Shown in pieces: positions 38,742-47,558 of a stretch of DNA of 59,658 nucleotides (positions are counted from its first letter, which is position 1; the number at the start of each line of letters is the position of its first letter). Under the pieces are notes generated by a model, which saw nothing but the letters and a program-made list of their open reading frames with translations, did not search any database and was not told where the DNA came from. This DNA is from Waddliaceae bacterium (GTDB taxonomy: Bacteria; Chlamydiota; Chlamydiia; Chlamydiales; GCA-2709385). A program made the position numbers and the translations under genes. Where the stretch lies: positions 1 to 59,658 of the forward strand of contig PAQS01000008.1 in NCBI GenBank assembly GCA_002709385.1, in the 5' to 3' direction.

Positions 38742-40301
38742 ATGATGTACGTCACACAAGGGTTAAAGCGCGCTGCAAACACCAATGGAAACGCTATTGC
38801 TACGATATATTTAGACCGTACAAAAACTTGGAAGGATTTGCGAAATCGAGTAGCAAAAATGGCATCCTCTCTACAGGCTTTGGGGCTCAAGAAGAATGAT
38901 AAAGTAGCTATACTTAGTCTAAATAATGATCGTTATCTTGAGCTTTTTTTCAGTGTTCCGTGGGCGGGGCAGGTTGTGGTTCCTATGAATACTCGCTTAG
39001 CTTTACCGGAAATGGAGTACATTATTGAGCATTCAGATGCACAAGTTCTTTGTGTTGATGATCAATTTAAAGATGCGGCAATTGCTTTGCAAAAGCATAT
39101 TCCTATGCTTCAACATTTAGTTTGGATAGGGGAAGGGCTCTGTCCTGAAGGTTTTCATGATATGGAAGACTTGATCCGAAAACATGATCCTATTCCAGAT
39201 GAAGAGCATGGAGGAGGAGATGTATACGGCCTTTTCTATACAGGTGGTACCACGGGGAAAGCAAAAGGAGTGATGTTGACTCATGATAACATTGTTTCCA
39301 ATGCGATGGTTGTGATCCCTCCAGTGGATTACAATCGCCACACTCGTTACCTACACGCAGCCCCTATGTTTCACGCTGCTGATTGTGGCTCTACTTTTGC
39401 GGTGACTATCATGGGTGGGAGCCATACATTTATGCCAAAATTTCACCCGGTTCACCTTTTAGAGCAGATAGAAGAACAGAAAGTGACCGCAACAATGCTT
39501 GTTCCAACGATGTTGAACATGGTGGCAAATGTTCCTCATTTATCTCAGTACAAGCTCTCGAATTTAAAAGAACTCATTTATGGCGCATCTCCTATGCCTG
39601 TACCTTTGATCGAGAAGTTGATCAAATTATTTCCAAGGCAGCGTTTTACTCAGTGTTTGGGAATGACGGAAATGGCGCCGGTGATTACGTGCTTGTTTCC
39701 AGATCGTCATGTTCTAGAGGGTGAATATGCAGGTAAATTGGGATCTGTTGGACAAGAAACGCTCACTTCTGAGGTACGTATTGTAAATAGCGAAGGAAAG
39801 GACCAGCCTGTAGGAGAAGTAGGGGAACTTTGGGTTCGTGGCCCCATGATGATGAAAGGATACTGGAAAAACCCCGAAGAAACAGAACGTACTCTCGAAG
39901 GAGGTTGGTTGCATACTGGTGATTGTGGTTACTTTGATGAAGATAATTTCATTTTCTTGGTAGATCGCAAGAAAGATATGATTATCAGTGGTGGTGAGAA
40001 TGTTTTTTCTTTAGAGGTAGAAAACGTCTTATTTCAGCATCCTGATATTCAAGAGTGTGCAGTGATTGGTGTTCCTGATGAAGAGTGGGGAGAGCGTGTT
40101 CATGCTGTAGTTGTTCCAAAAGCAAAAAAAGAACTAAGTGCAGATGAGCTGATTGATTATTGCCGTGGAAAAATAGCGGGTTATAAAGTGCCAAGAAGCG
40201 TAACATTTCGGGATACAGCGTTGCCTCTTAGTGGAGCTGGAAAGGTTTTGAAAACAGAACTTCGTAAAGAGTATCAGGAAACGAGTGTAGTAGGAGTCTG
40301 A
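38742..40301 (+). CDS. Acyl-CoA synthetase (AMP-binding family)
   Basis: A 519-residue ANL-superfamily enzyme that activates a carboxylic acid as acyl-AMP then acyl-CoA. The motifs are YTGGTTGKAKGVMLTHDN (P-loop, near residue 168), GMTEMAPVIT (A5), LHTGDCGYFDED (A7), DRKKDMIISGGENVFSLEVE (A8) and the C-terminal lysine in LSGAGKVLKTEL. The substrate is probably a medium- or long-chain fatty acid, but this cannot be read off. Its stop codon directly abuts the ATG of the serB gene (TGAATG), so it is in one transcription unit with the serine genes. Two adjacent ATGs (38742, 38745) are possible starts. Confidence 0.9.
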   Translation: MMYVTQGLKRAANTNGNAIATIYLDRTKTWKDLRNRVAKMASSLQALGLKKNDKVAILSLNNDRYLELFFSVPWAGQVVVPMNTRLALPEMEYIIEHSDAQVLCVDDQFKDAAIALQKHIPMLQHLVWIGEGLCPEGFHDMEDLIRKHDPIPDEEHGGGDVYGLFYTGGTTGKAKGVMLTHDNIVSNAMVVIPPVDYNRHTRYLHAAPMFHAADCGSTFAVTIMGGSHTFMPKFHPVHLLEQIEEQKVTATMLVPTMLNMVANVPHLSQYKLSNLKELIYGASPMPVPLIEKLIKLFPRQRFTQCLGMTEMAPVITCLFPDRHVLEGEYAGKLGSVGQETLTSEVRIVNSEGKDQPVGEVGELWVRGPMMMKGYWKNPEETERTLEGGWLHTGDCGYFDEDNFIFLVDRKKDMIISGGENVFSLEVENVLFQHPDIQECAVIGVPDEEWGERVHAVVVPKAKKELSADELIDYCRGKIAGYKVPRSVTFRDTALPLSGAGKVLKTELRKEYQETSVVGV

Positions 40302-40958
40302 ATGCCCACAGTCATTTTTGATTTTGATTCAACGCTTATTCGTTGTGAAAGTTTAGAAGAAATTTTGCGCACACAGTTGCTGAACAGGCCTGATGATCGA
40401 GAGAAAATAGAAGCGATCACCAAAGCAGGAATGGAAGGAAAAATCGATTTTCATACTTCACTTCAGCAAAGACTCGACATTGCCCAACCCAGTAGGCAAG
40501 AAGTACAGGAATTTTCTAGAGAAGTGCAGAAGTGGCTGACTCCAGGCGTGGAAGATTTGGTCCGAACACTAGAAAAAAATGGAGTAGAAGTATGGATAAT
40601 CAGTGGTGGACTACAAGAAGTCTTAGAAGCTGCATCTGATTACTTAGGTATTAACAAAGAAAAAGTTCATGGAGTACAACTCCTTTGGTCTGATGAAGGA
40701 AAATACCAAGGTATTGATGAAAGCAAGGCTTTTTCTCAATCAAAAGTCAAAGGGGTGCAGGCTTTAGAAATAAAGTGGCATGGTCCTTGCATTCTTGTTG
40801 GCGATGGGATGACAGACTATGCTTTGTTCAAAGAGAAGATGGTAGATCACTTTATTGCTTTTACTCAATATGCTCGAAGACAGGCCTTAGTAGAGGTGGC
40901 ACCTCGTGAGGCGAGTGATGTGCAGCAGCTGCAATTATACATTAAGGAGTATTTATAG
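40302..40958 (+). CDS. serB: Phosphoserine phosphatase (HAD family)
   Basis: A 218-residue HAD phosphatase that makes serine from phosphoserine. Motif I is FDFDSTLIRCESLEEIL (nucleophile Asp and the second Asp), motif II IISGG, motif IV VGDGMTDYAL. The SerB-like specificity is supported by the DFDSTL.R.ES signature and by direct neighbours serA and serC, giving a complete serine pathway. ATG follows GGAG and touches the stop of the upstream gene. Other HAD activities are possible but less likely in this context. Confidence 0.88.
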   Translation: MPTVIFDFDSTLIRCESLEEILRTQLLNRPDDREKIEAITKAGMEGKIDFHTSLQQRLDIAQPSRQEVQEFSREVQKWLTPGVEDLVRTLEKNGVEVWIISGGLQEVLEAASDYLGINKEKVHGVQLLWSDEGKYQGIDESKAFSQSKVKGVQALEIKWHGPCILVGDGMTDYALFKEKMVDHFIAFTQYARRQALVEVAPREASDVQQLQLYIKEYL

Positions 40959-40960
40959 TT

Positions 40961-42214
40961 ATGCTGTCATTTCCTAGAGAACGTATCAAAGTGCTTTTAT
41001 TGGAAGGCGTGCATTCTCGAGCAATCGATTGTTTAGAGAGTGCTGGGTATGTAAATGTTGAGCTTCGGTCACAAGCGTTGAAGGAAGAAGAGTTGATTGA
41101 GGCCTTGCAAGACGTGCATATGATCGGAATTCGTTCTCGTACAAAATTGAGTAAAAAGGTTTTAGAAAGCGCACCGAAATTGATGGCGATCGGTTGTTTT
41201 TGTATTGGTACTGATCAGGTGGATTTAGCGGCAGCTGCTAGTGTGGGAATTCCTGTATTCAATGCACCGCACTCAAACACCCGTTCGGTAGCTGAGCTTG
41301 TTCTCGGTCTTTGTATCATGTTATTTAGGAATATTTTTCCGAAGAATGAAGCTGCCCATGGAGGAAAGTGGTTAAAATCTGCTGATGGTAGCTTTGAAGT
41401 TCGGGGAAAGACGATTGGAATTGTGGGTTATGGTCATATTGGTTCACAGGTTTCTGTTTTAGCAGAAAACATGGGGATGCAGGTTTTGTTTTATGATACA
41501 CAAGCAAAACTGCCTTTAGGTAATGCACGTGTAGCGCCTTCTTTAGAGGGGCTTTTACAAGAGTCGGACATTGTTACACTTCATGTACCTCAGAGTCCAG
41601 ATACTCATCATCTCATAGGAAAAGAGCAGATCAATAGTATGCGTGCAGGCAGTTTTCTTATTAATGCGAGTAGGGGTACTGTTGTTGATTTAGAGTCTTT
41701 GAAAGAAGGTCTAGACAGTCAGCATATTGCTGGTGCTGCTTTAGATGTATTCCCTAAAGAACCAGCGAACAAAACACAAGAATTTATATCTGATTTACGT
41801 GGTATGTCTCAAGTTATTCTTACCCCTCATATTGGTGGATCTACACAGGAAGCGCAACAAAACATTGGGGCAGAAGTTAGTCGACGTTTGGCTCAGTATA
41901 GTGATTGTGGAAGTACGGAAGGAGCTGTAAATTTTCCTTGTTTGAGCCTTCCTCAGCAGCGCTGTGCTCAGAGATTATTGCATATTCATAGAAACGAGGC
42001 TGGGATTCTGAAACAAGTCAACGAAGTACTTGCTAATCAGAAAGTGAACGTATTAGGGCAGTATCTCTTAACTAACTCGCAACTAGGTTATGTGGTTTTA
42101 GATACAGAGCAAGCTGTTCCTGAAGAGGCTATTGACGCATTGCAGGCAATTCCTGGTACAATTCGTACCCGTGCTCTTTATTTAGATACAAAAGAGGAAG
42201 AAACATATGTTTAA
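40961..42214 (+). CDS. serA: D-3-phosphoglycerate dehydrogenase
   Basis: First step of serine synthesis: oxidises 3-phosphoglycerate to 3-phosphohydroxypyruvate with NAD. The 417-residue protein has the catalytic-domain motif IGCFCIGTDQVDL, the NAD-binding Rossmann motif GIVGYGHIGSQV, the NASRGTVVD loop with catalytic Arg, Glu in KEPA and the His in TPHIGGST. The C-terminal ACT domain (about residues 345-417, GILKQVNEVLANQKVNV) is the usual serine-feedback module. It begins two bases after serB and overlaps serC by eight bases. Confidence 0.96.
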   Translation: MLSFPRERIKVLLLEGVHSRAIDCLESAGYVNVELRSQALKEEELIEALQDVHMIGIRSRTKLSKKVLESAPKLMAIGCFCIGTDQVDLAAAASVGIPVFNAPHSNTRSVAELVLGLCIMLFRNIFPKNEAAHGGKWLKSADGSFEVRGKTIGIVGYGHIGSQVSVLAENMGMQVLFYDTQAKLPLGNARVAPSLEGLLQESDIVTLHVPQSPDTHHLIGKEQINSMRAGSFLINASRGTVVDLESLKEGLDSQHIAGAALDVFPKEPANKTQEFISDLRGMSQVILTPHIGGSTQEAQQNIGAEVSRRLAQYSDCGSTEGAVNFPCLSLPQQRCAQRLLHIHRNEAGILKQVNEVLANQKVNVLGQYLLTNSQLGYVVLDTEQAVPEEAIDALQAIPGTIRTRALYLDTKEEETYV

Positions 42215-43280
42215 GCCGAAGATTACGTTTAATCCCGGACCTTCACAAATCGCTCCTCATACCATTCAAGCGATTCATGAAGTAGCAGACAGTGGTATCC
42301 TTTCTATTTCCCATCGAAGCCCAGAAATGACAGTTCTGGGGCGGGAAGCTCTTGAGAATACACGAAAGAGCCTGCGTATTCCTGAAGATTTTGTGATTCT
42401 CCTGCAAGCTTCTGCAACAATGGCAATGGATACAATTCTTCGAAATGTTGTGCAAAAGAAAAGCTTTCATTTTGTAAACGGGGCTTTCTCAGAAAGGTTT
42501 TATCAGACCTCTCTTGGAATTGGGCATGAGGCAGAACAATTTGTTTCTGATTGGTCAAAACCTATTTCTTGGCGAGAGGCGCAAGTTCCCGCTGATACAG
42601 AGCTTTTAGCAGTGACTCATATCGAAACAAGTACAGGAACTATTTGGCCAACAGAAGAACTAGAAGAGTTGCGTACTGAGTATGCAGAACCTCTAATAGC
42701 AATGGATTTAACCTCTTCATTAGGGGGAATCCATATTCCGTGGCACTGCGCAGATATTTTCTTTTCTTCTGTGCAAAAATGCATGGGCTTGCCTTCTGGT
42801 ATGGCTCTTTTAATCGTGAATCCTCGTTCACTCAACAAAGCAAAAACAGTGCATGGGTCTCTAGCTGCATGGCAGGATTTTTCTGTAATGGAAGATAAGA
42901 TAAAAAATTATCAGACTTTAGAAACACCAAATATGTTTTTGTTGGCTCTTCTTGGAAAAGTCATGGCGAATTGGGATATGGATTATGTAGATGCTTGTAC
43001 GCGTGAAAAAGCTAAGATTTTATTTGAGCAAGATTTTCCATGGCAGTCGTATCAAAAAGATAGTTTATGGGTCGCGCCTACAGTGGGAAATTTCACCGTA
43101 GAAGATACTGAGATGTGGCATAAATGGGCTCGTGATGCTGGGTATCTAATTGGGAAGGGGTATGGAAAATTGCGGTCGGAGTGTATTCGAATTGCTAATT
43201 TTCCTTCTGTACAACTAGATGATTTGCAGTCTTTACTTAATGCTTTAATGGTGCATGTGAATCAGCAAGAGGCTTTGTGA
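42207..43280 (+). CDS. serC: Phosphoserine aminotransferase
   Basis: Transfers an amino group from glutamate to 3-phosphohydroxypyruvate. The 357-residue PLP enzyme opens with ITFNPGPSQIAP, and the PLP lysine is most likely in FFSSVQKCMGLPSG, the position of the QKN motif. It is the last gene of the serBAC block and is followed by a perfect 19-base-stem hairpin. Sequence is more diverged than in enterobacteria, and serine-glyoxylate or serine-pyruvate aminotransferase is the alternative, but the neighbours support SerC. Confidence 0.87.
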   Translation: MFKPKITFNPGPSQIAPHTIQAIHEVADSGILSISHRSPEMTVLGREALENTRKSLRIPEDFVILLQASATMAMDTILRNVVQKKSFHFVNGAFSERFYQTSLGIGHEAEQFVSDWSKPISWREAQVPADTELLAVTHIETSTGTIWPTEELEELRTEYAEPLIAMDLTSSLGGIHIPWHCADIFFSSVQKCMGLPSGMALLIVNPRSLNKAKTVHGSLAAWQDFSVMEDKIKNYQTLETPNMFLLALLGKVMANWDMDYVDACTREKAKILFEQDFPWQSYQKDSLWVAPTVGNFTVEDTEMWHKWARDAGYLIGKGYGKLRSECIRIANFPSVQLDDLQSLLNALMVHVNQQEAL

Positions 43281-43298
43281 TTGTTTTAGTAGTTGTAT

Positions 43299-43385
43299 CT
43301 CCAATGACTACCTAATCTGATGCGAGATTAGGTAGTCATTGGAGGTTTTAATAGCTTTTTACCGCCGAGGCGCTTGCAAAATAAG
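43299..43385. repeat. Perfect hairpin plus B-module repeat between convergent genes
   Basis: 43299-43317 and 43326-43344 are perfect inverted arms of 19 bases (CTCCAATGACTACCTAATC) around the loop TGATGCGA, followed on the plus strand by GTTTTAAT. It therefore serves as a likely terminator for the serine operon and probably also for the gene at 43391. 43362-43385 adds the inverted B module (GGCGCTTGCAAAATAAGAG). The hairpin is the cleanest copy of the AATGG family seen in this window. Confidence 0.8.
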
Positions 43386-43390
43386 AGTCA

Positions 43391-44995
43391 TTAATGAATT
43401 GCCACGGCAGTAGCATGACATTTTTGGACCCAATTTAGATAGTCTCTATATTTATCAGAAATAAAACTTACGACAGAAGAATAAGGATAGTGGAGAACTA
43501 AACCAATAAAAATATCTATAAGTATCATAGAATCTTCGTCTTGTTTATCCATGTTTGTAAGCAGTGTTTCTAATGCTCGAGCACGTAAGTTTCCTTCAAG
43601 ATGATCCTTATATACAATAAACCTATACGTCCACTGGTCTTGAACGCCTTCTTCTCCCAAATCTCGAACTTGATATCCTTGTGGTAGATATTGAGTGATT
43701 TTTTCTAAAGACCAAGCTTCACAAGAAGAGGGCATTTCCCTAAAAACTTGCTCTTTTTTCAATAATCGCTCTGTAGGAAGAAAGCAAATGCAACGCGGTT
43801 TTTCATCATTGACTAAGTCCTGCAATGTCTTTTGATCGCAGGCGGCCGCGTTTTCTAAAGACCATAAAGGGTCCGCTTTTAAGCTTAGGTAAGCTCCAAA
43901 ACGAGCAAAGAATTCTCCTTTATTTAATAGATCAGAAAATTTCTGTAGTAAGTTGTTTAGTGACCAATCATTCAAAGAGCGCAATAATTGTATGAGTTCT
44001 TTCTCAAGATTTTTTTCTTTCTGTATGAGTAATTTATGATAATGATTTTCTAAAGTTTCTTTTAAAGGTTTTTTGCTCAGAAATTTTTCTTGGTCGGTCT
44101 TAGGTGGCATCTCTTTACAGTAGCGGTCAAACATGGCTTGTACATCAGAGTCTATACGTTCTAATACAGGTGCTAAAGATTCATGAGAAATATCTTCTAT
44201 AATGGTTAATAGCTCTTCAAAAGTAGAGCTTGTTCCTGGGCAGCGAGAAACGCGTTCTTTGATGAATTGAGGGGGAGGAAGTAGGTTCATTTCTATAAAA
44301 TTGCGAGCAATTTGCTCGTCATCGCTTATTAATACCCGTGTGGAAGGGTGGACAGATAATAGGCGCTCTTGAGTACTAAAAGGATTTGGTAGTGCTTTTG
44401 AAATGAAGGTTTGTTTGTGTGAATTCGCTTTCCATAAAACCAACATAGGCACAACCAATGAACGTCCATCGATCCATTCCTGTCGGCTATATTCTAAAAC
44501 TAAATATTCACAACATATTTTCGTGCTTCCGTAAGTTGTTTGAATTCCATGTGGTGATTGGGCTGTAGCTGATTCTATTCCATCATAAATAGCTGCTGAA
44601 CTAGCAAATACAAAGCATGGTTTTTCTCCTAGATGCCGACAAGCCTCTAGAAGTTTACGCGTTCCTTCAACATTTGCATAGTAAGCATAGTCAAAGGTGT
44701 TTGTACAGTAAGGAGCTGTAACTGTTTCTAAGTGAAAAACAAGTTCTGTATCCTTTCCCAAGAGATCAGGGTTTTCATTTGCCTCATGTATGGTGCAATT
44801 ATGTTGGACAATACGTGGATCAGAAGGAATCTCAAAACTACTGCCGTTACTGGAGAAGTCTTTAGTGAGGTCGATTCGATGCACGGTTTTTCTTTGACCA
44901 TTACGGCAACGTAGTAGGAGTTTAGGGTGGTCGATAAGGTAGGAAAGAAGATTGTAACCTAGAATCTGTTGTGAACCCGTTAATAAAATGCGCAT
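43391..44995 (-). CDS. Extended SDR-type nucleotide-sugar epimerase-like protein fused to an unknown C-terminal domain
   Basis: The 534-residue product has two parts. Residues 1-about 290 are an extended short-chain dehydrogenase: opening RILLTGSQQILGYNL is the dinucleotide motif T-G-x-x-G-x-x-G with the middle Gly replaced by Gln; serine in FASSAAIYDG and the catalytic YGSTK (Tyr155, Lys159) are kept. Residues about 300-534 are helical, charged and unassigned (it contains KEMPPKTDQEKF, RCICFLPTERLL and DIFIGLVLHYPYSSV). The domain join is not explained by known families I can name. Divergent from the gene at 45309 with a 313-base gap. Confidence 0.75.
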   Translation of the reverse strand: MRILLTGSQQILGYNLLSYLIDHPKLLLRCRNGQRKTVHRIDLTKDFSSNGSSFEIPSDPRIVQHNCTIHEANENPDLLGKDTELVFHLETVTAPYCTNTFDYAYYANVEGTRKLLEACRHLGEKPCFVFASSAAIYDGIESATAQSPHGIQTTYGSTKICCEYLVLEYSRQEWIDGRSLVVPMLVLWKANSHKQTFISKALPNPFSTQERLLSVHPSTRVLISDDEQIARNFIEMNLLPPPQFIKERVSRCPGTSSTFEELLTIIEDISHESLAPVLERIDSDVQAMFDRYCKEMPPKTDQEKFLSKKPLKETLENHYHKLLIQKEKNLEKELIQLLRSLNDWSLNNLLQKFSDLLNKGEFFARFGAYLSLKADPLWSLENAAACDQKTLQDLVNDEKPRCICFLPTERLLKKEQVFREMPSSCEAWSLEKITQYLPQGYQVRDLGEEGVQDQWTYRFIVYKDHLEGNLRARALETLLTNMDKQDEDSMILIDIFIGLVLHYPYSSVVSFISDKYRDYLNWVQKCHATAVAIH

Positions 44996-45165
44996 ATTTT
45001 TACCTGCTGTCTTTCGTTGTAAGAATAAAACGGTCTCTATCTCATTTTGGAAATATGTTTGAGATGCGATTTTAGGGGAATTTTCAATTTTGAATAGCCT
45101 AGAACTACGATTTTTATGTCAATTTGATGAAAAAATCATCAAAGATGACTTTTCAGGTTATCTTA

Positions 45166-45193
45166 TTCACTATTTTTGCAAGCGCCTCGGGGG
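45166..45193. repeat. B-module repeat in the 313-base divergent gap
   Basis: Contains TTCACTATTTTTGCAAGCG then CCTCGGGGG, on the plus strand, matching the copies near 16210 and 30292. The rest of the gap (44996-45308) is upstream region for two divergent genes; a short 65-codon frame covers the repeat and is not called. Confidence 0.65.
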
Positions 45194-45308
45194 TTTAACT
45201 AGTCAGGTTAAACCTATGTTGTTGAATATCTTAACTAAAAAAAGAAGTGACAAAATCCATAAAGGAAATTATAAGGGCTCCTTTTAACCCAACCCTTAGG
45301 GTTTTCTT

Positions 45309-45818
45309 ATGACAATTACAGATACCATTTTATTGATTACACAAAATAGCAACGCATATACAGCTTTAAGTACTCATCTCATTCCAAGTGAATTGTCTAT
45401 AGGAGCTCTTGTTAGAAGTTCTTCTACACTAGGTAGTGCTACTCTAGGAACTGCGGCCCTTGTGTCTATTGTAGCAGGCCCTACAATCGCATTATGTGCT
45501 TTAAAAAAAGCAGAAAAAGATCCAGATAAGTCTACCGGAATCGTTTATGGACTTGCTGTTTTGGGTGGACTTGCTCTTACAGGAGCAGCAGTTGCTATGG
45601 CAACAGGAAGTTATTTAGGTTTTCGATGGACTTGTGCGGGAGCTTCTGTAGCTGGTCAACCAACAGAAATTCTTTTTAACCAGATGCTACTTCCTTTTTC
45701 TGCGATTGGTCTCAGTACAATGGGAGCTGCTTGTAGGGCAACATACCATATAGCAAACGGTCTATTTTCTAAAAATACACAGAAAGTAAATATTCAGCAA
45801 AACCCTCTGCCTGCATAG
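45309..45818 (+). CDS. Small membrane protein, possible inclusion-membrane-type
   Basis: A 169-residue protein with three hydrophobic segments: about residues 40-65 (LGSATLGTAALVSIVAG), 78-102 (VYGLAVLGGLALTGAAVAMA) and 122-146 (LLPFSAIGLSTMGAA). There is no signal peptide. The first two segments, 10-15 residues apart, form a bilobed hydrophobic pattern like that of chlamydial inclusion-membrane (Inc) proteins, but Inc identity cannot be settled from hydrophobicity alone. A terminator follows. No family recognised. Confidence 0.65.
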   Translation: MTITDTILLITQNSNAYTALSTHLIPSELSIGALVRSSSTLGSATLGTAALVSIVAGPTIALCALKKAEKDPDKSTGIVYGLAVLGGLALTGAAVAMATGSYLGFRWTCAGASVAGQPTEILFNQMLLPFSAIGLSTMGAACRATYHIANGLFSKNTQKVNIQQNPLPA

Positions 45819-45823
45819 TTTGC

Positions 45824-45865
45824 ATAGGATAACGGCAATACATTTTTGTCGTTGTCCTATTTGTT
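45824..45865 (+). terminator. Rho-independent terminator after the small membrane protein
   Basis: A 15-base stem (ATAGGATAACGGCAA opposite TTGTCGTTGTCCTAT, with two G-U pairs) and a seven-base loop, followed by TTGTT, starting five bases after the stop codon at 45818. Confidence 0.75.
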
Positions 45866-45866
45866 C

Positions 45867-46219
45867 CCCTGCGCGAAATTAGGTCATCATCAGGGGAGGC
45901 GCTTGCAAAAATAGTGAAGCAGGTATTAGTTGTTCAATTTGTAAAATTTCCAAAGTCGGAATTTTTTTTATGCATTTCTGTAAATGTCTAGAGGATATAG
46001 GACTTTCTTCGCGTCTTAGCTTCTTTGTTTCTCCCCGTTTAAATTGATATGCTGTAAATTTAAAAAAAGGTGAAATCGTAGAAAAAAATCATTAAACGCG
46101 GCGAAGCAAAGAAACTACGTCGCGGCGAAAAAGTTATAAGAGTATAGTGGGGGGCTACTATACACTATGCTCTCCTCCAAGATGTTTGCAAAAGATGTGT
46201 TTTTGCAAGCATCTTGGGG
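45867..46219. repeat. Composite intergenic repeat, copy 3, plus stem-loop ending the tyrosine operon
   Basis: Most of the 408-base gap is repeat. 45896-45938 is an inverted B module (TGCAAAAATAGTGAAGCAGG, then TTGTTCAA); 46010-46045 is an inverted C-module; 46093-46170 is the inverse of 16046-16121. 46179-46219 is a 17-base stem (CCAAGATG...CATCTTGG) just after the end of fahA on the minus strand, with no U-tract. Compared with copy 1 the whole order is inverted. No coding frame is convincing. Confidence 0.75.
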
Positions 46220-46226
46220 ATGAAAT

Positions 46227-47558
46227 TTATCTACTAGCTGAAGCAACGGTTTCAGCTTTATGAATCCCTAGTTCTACACAAGGTTTTAGTTGAGCTTTTA
46301 CTTCACCAAAACCGATTGTATAATCAGGCCCTTTACAATAAGCGCGCATCGTAACAATGTCTTCATCTTCAAGGAACTTTCTTGTTTCGCCAGAGCTTAA
46401 ATGAATAGGTTCAGTTCCTTTCCATGTCAATTCTAGCATACTTCCTCTACTTTCTGGGGTAGAGCCACTGATTGTACCTGAAGCCATGAGGTCACCTGTA
46501 CGAGTGTTGCAACCGGTGATAGTGTGATGGGCAAGTTGCTGGCGCATATCCCAATACAAATAGTTAAAGTTACTTTCGCAAATCGTTTGAGGAGCACTCA
46601 TTTTAGGTGATTGAATAGCCACTTCCAAAGAAATATCGTAGGCGCCATCACCTTCTGTACGTAAGTAAGGGAGGGGTTCTGGGTTTTGATCCGGACCTTT
46701 ACAACGGAATGGTTCTAGAGCGTCTAGAGTGACTACCCATGGAGAAATAGATGTGGCAAAATTTTTCGCTAGGAACGGTCCTAATGGCTGATATTCCCAC
46801 TTCTGAATATCCCGCGCACTCCAGTCATTCACAATCACCATACCAAAAATATGCTCTTCAGCATCTGTAGTATTGATTGCTTTGCCTAATTGATTACCAG
46901 TACCAACAAAAAAGCCCATTTCAAGCTCGAAGTCCATATTTTTAGCAGGACCAAATGTAGGGGTATCAGCATTAGGAGCAATGGTTTGGCCTTGAGGACG
47001 AATCACAGCTTCATCACTAATAATGACAGAGCTAGCTCTACCATGATAAGCAACAGGTAAATGAGTCCAATTTGGCATTAAGGCGTTTTCTGCGCCACGA
47101 AACATTGTTCCTACATTTGTTGCGTGTTCTTTAGAGGAGTAGAAATCTGTGTAATCACCAATTTCTACTGGTAAGAGCATCTTGACTTCGTCTTGTTGAT
47201 GAAAAAGAGAGCTATGTAACTTTGTGTTGTCTCTTAATTCACTTTGCCCTTCTTCTAAAAGATGCACTAAACGGTGACGTAGTTCTGTCCATGCAGAACG
47301 TCCTAAACCCATAAACTGATTCAAGCTAGATTGTGCAAAAATCCCTTTAGAGCCACATCGCATTTTAGATAAATAACCTGCTTCATCCAATACAGAAAGA
47401 TCTAGAATACGGTCGCCAATAGCTACTCCAATTGCAGTTTTACCCTTAGTTGTTTGAAATACACCGTAAGGTAAATTTTGAATAGGGAACTGCGAATCTT
47501 GGGGAATGGGAATCCAAGAACGAAGTTGGGGCTTATGTGTATGATCCAAATTACTCAT
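46227..47558 (-). CDS. fahA: Fumarylacetoacetase
   Basis: Hydrolyses fumarylacetoacetate to fumarate and acetoacetate, the last step of tyrosine breakdown. The 443-residue protein has DFYSSKEHATNVGTMFRG with the catalytic Asp and His, YHGRASSV, and the metal-binding ELEMGFFVG, NDWSARDIQ and KNFATSISPWV stretches. I use the ATG at 47558: it overlaps the preceding stop by ATGA, with AGGATGG five bases upstream; an ATG at 47567 would add three residues. Last gene of the hppD-hmgA-unknown-fahA operon. Confidence 0.95.
   Translation of the reverse strand: MSNLDHTHKPQLRSWIPIPQDSQFPIQNLPYGVFQTTKGKTAIGVAIGDRILDLSVLDEAGYLSKMRCGSKGIFAQSSLNQFMGLGRSAWTELRHRLVHLLEEGQSELRDNTKLHSSLFHQQDEVKMLLPVEIGDYTDFYSSKEHATNVGTMFRGAENALMPNWTHLPVAYHGRASSVIISDEAVIRPQGQTIAPNADTPTFGPAKNMDFELEMGFFVGTGNQLGKAINTTDAEEHIFGMVIVNDWSARDIQKWEYQPLGPFLAKNFATSISPWVVTLDALEPFRCKGPDQNPEPLPYLRTEGDGAYDISLEVAIQSPKMSAPQTICESNFNYLYWDMRQQLAHHTITGCNTRTGDLMASGTISGSTPESRGSMLELTWKGTEPIHLSSGETRKFLEDEDIVTMRAYCKGPDYTIGFGEVKAQLKPCVELGIHKAETVASASR

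Noticed and set aside
45090-45287. 65-codon frame upstream of the small membrane protein
   Set aside because: It spans a B-module repeat copy and shows no protein-like features.
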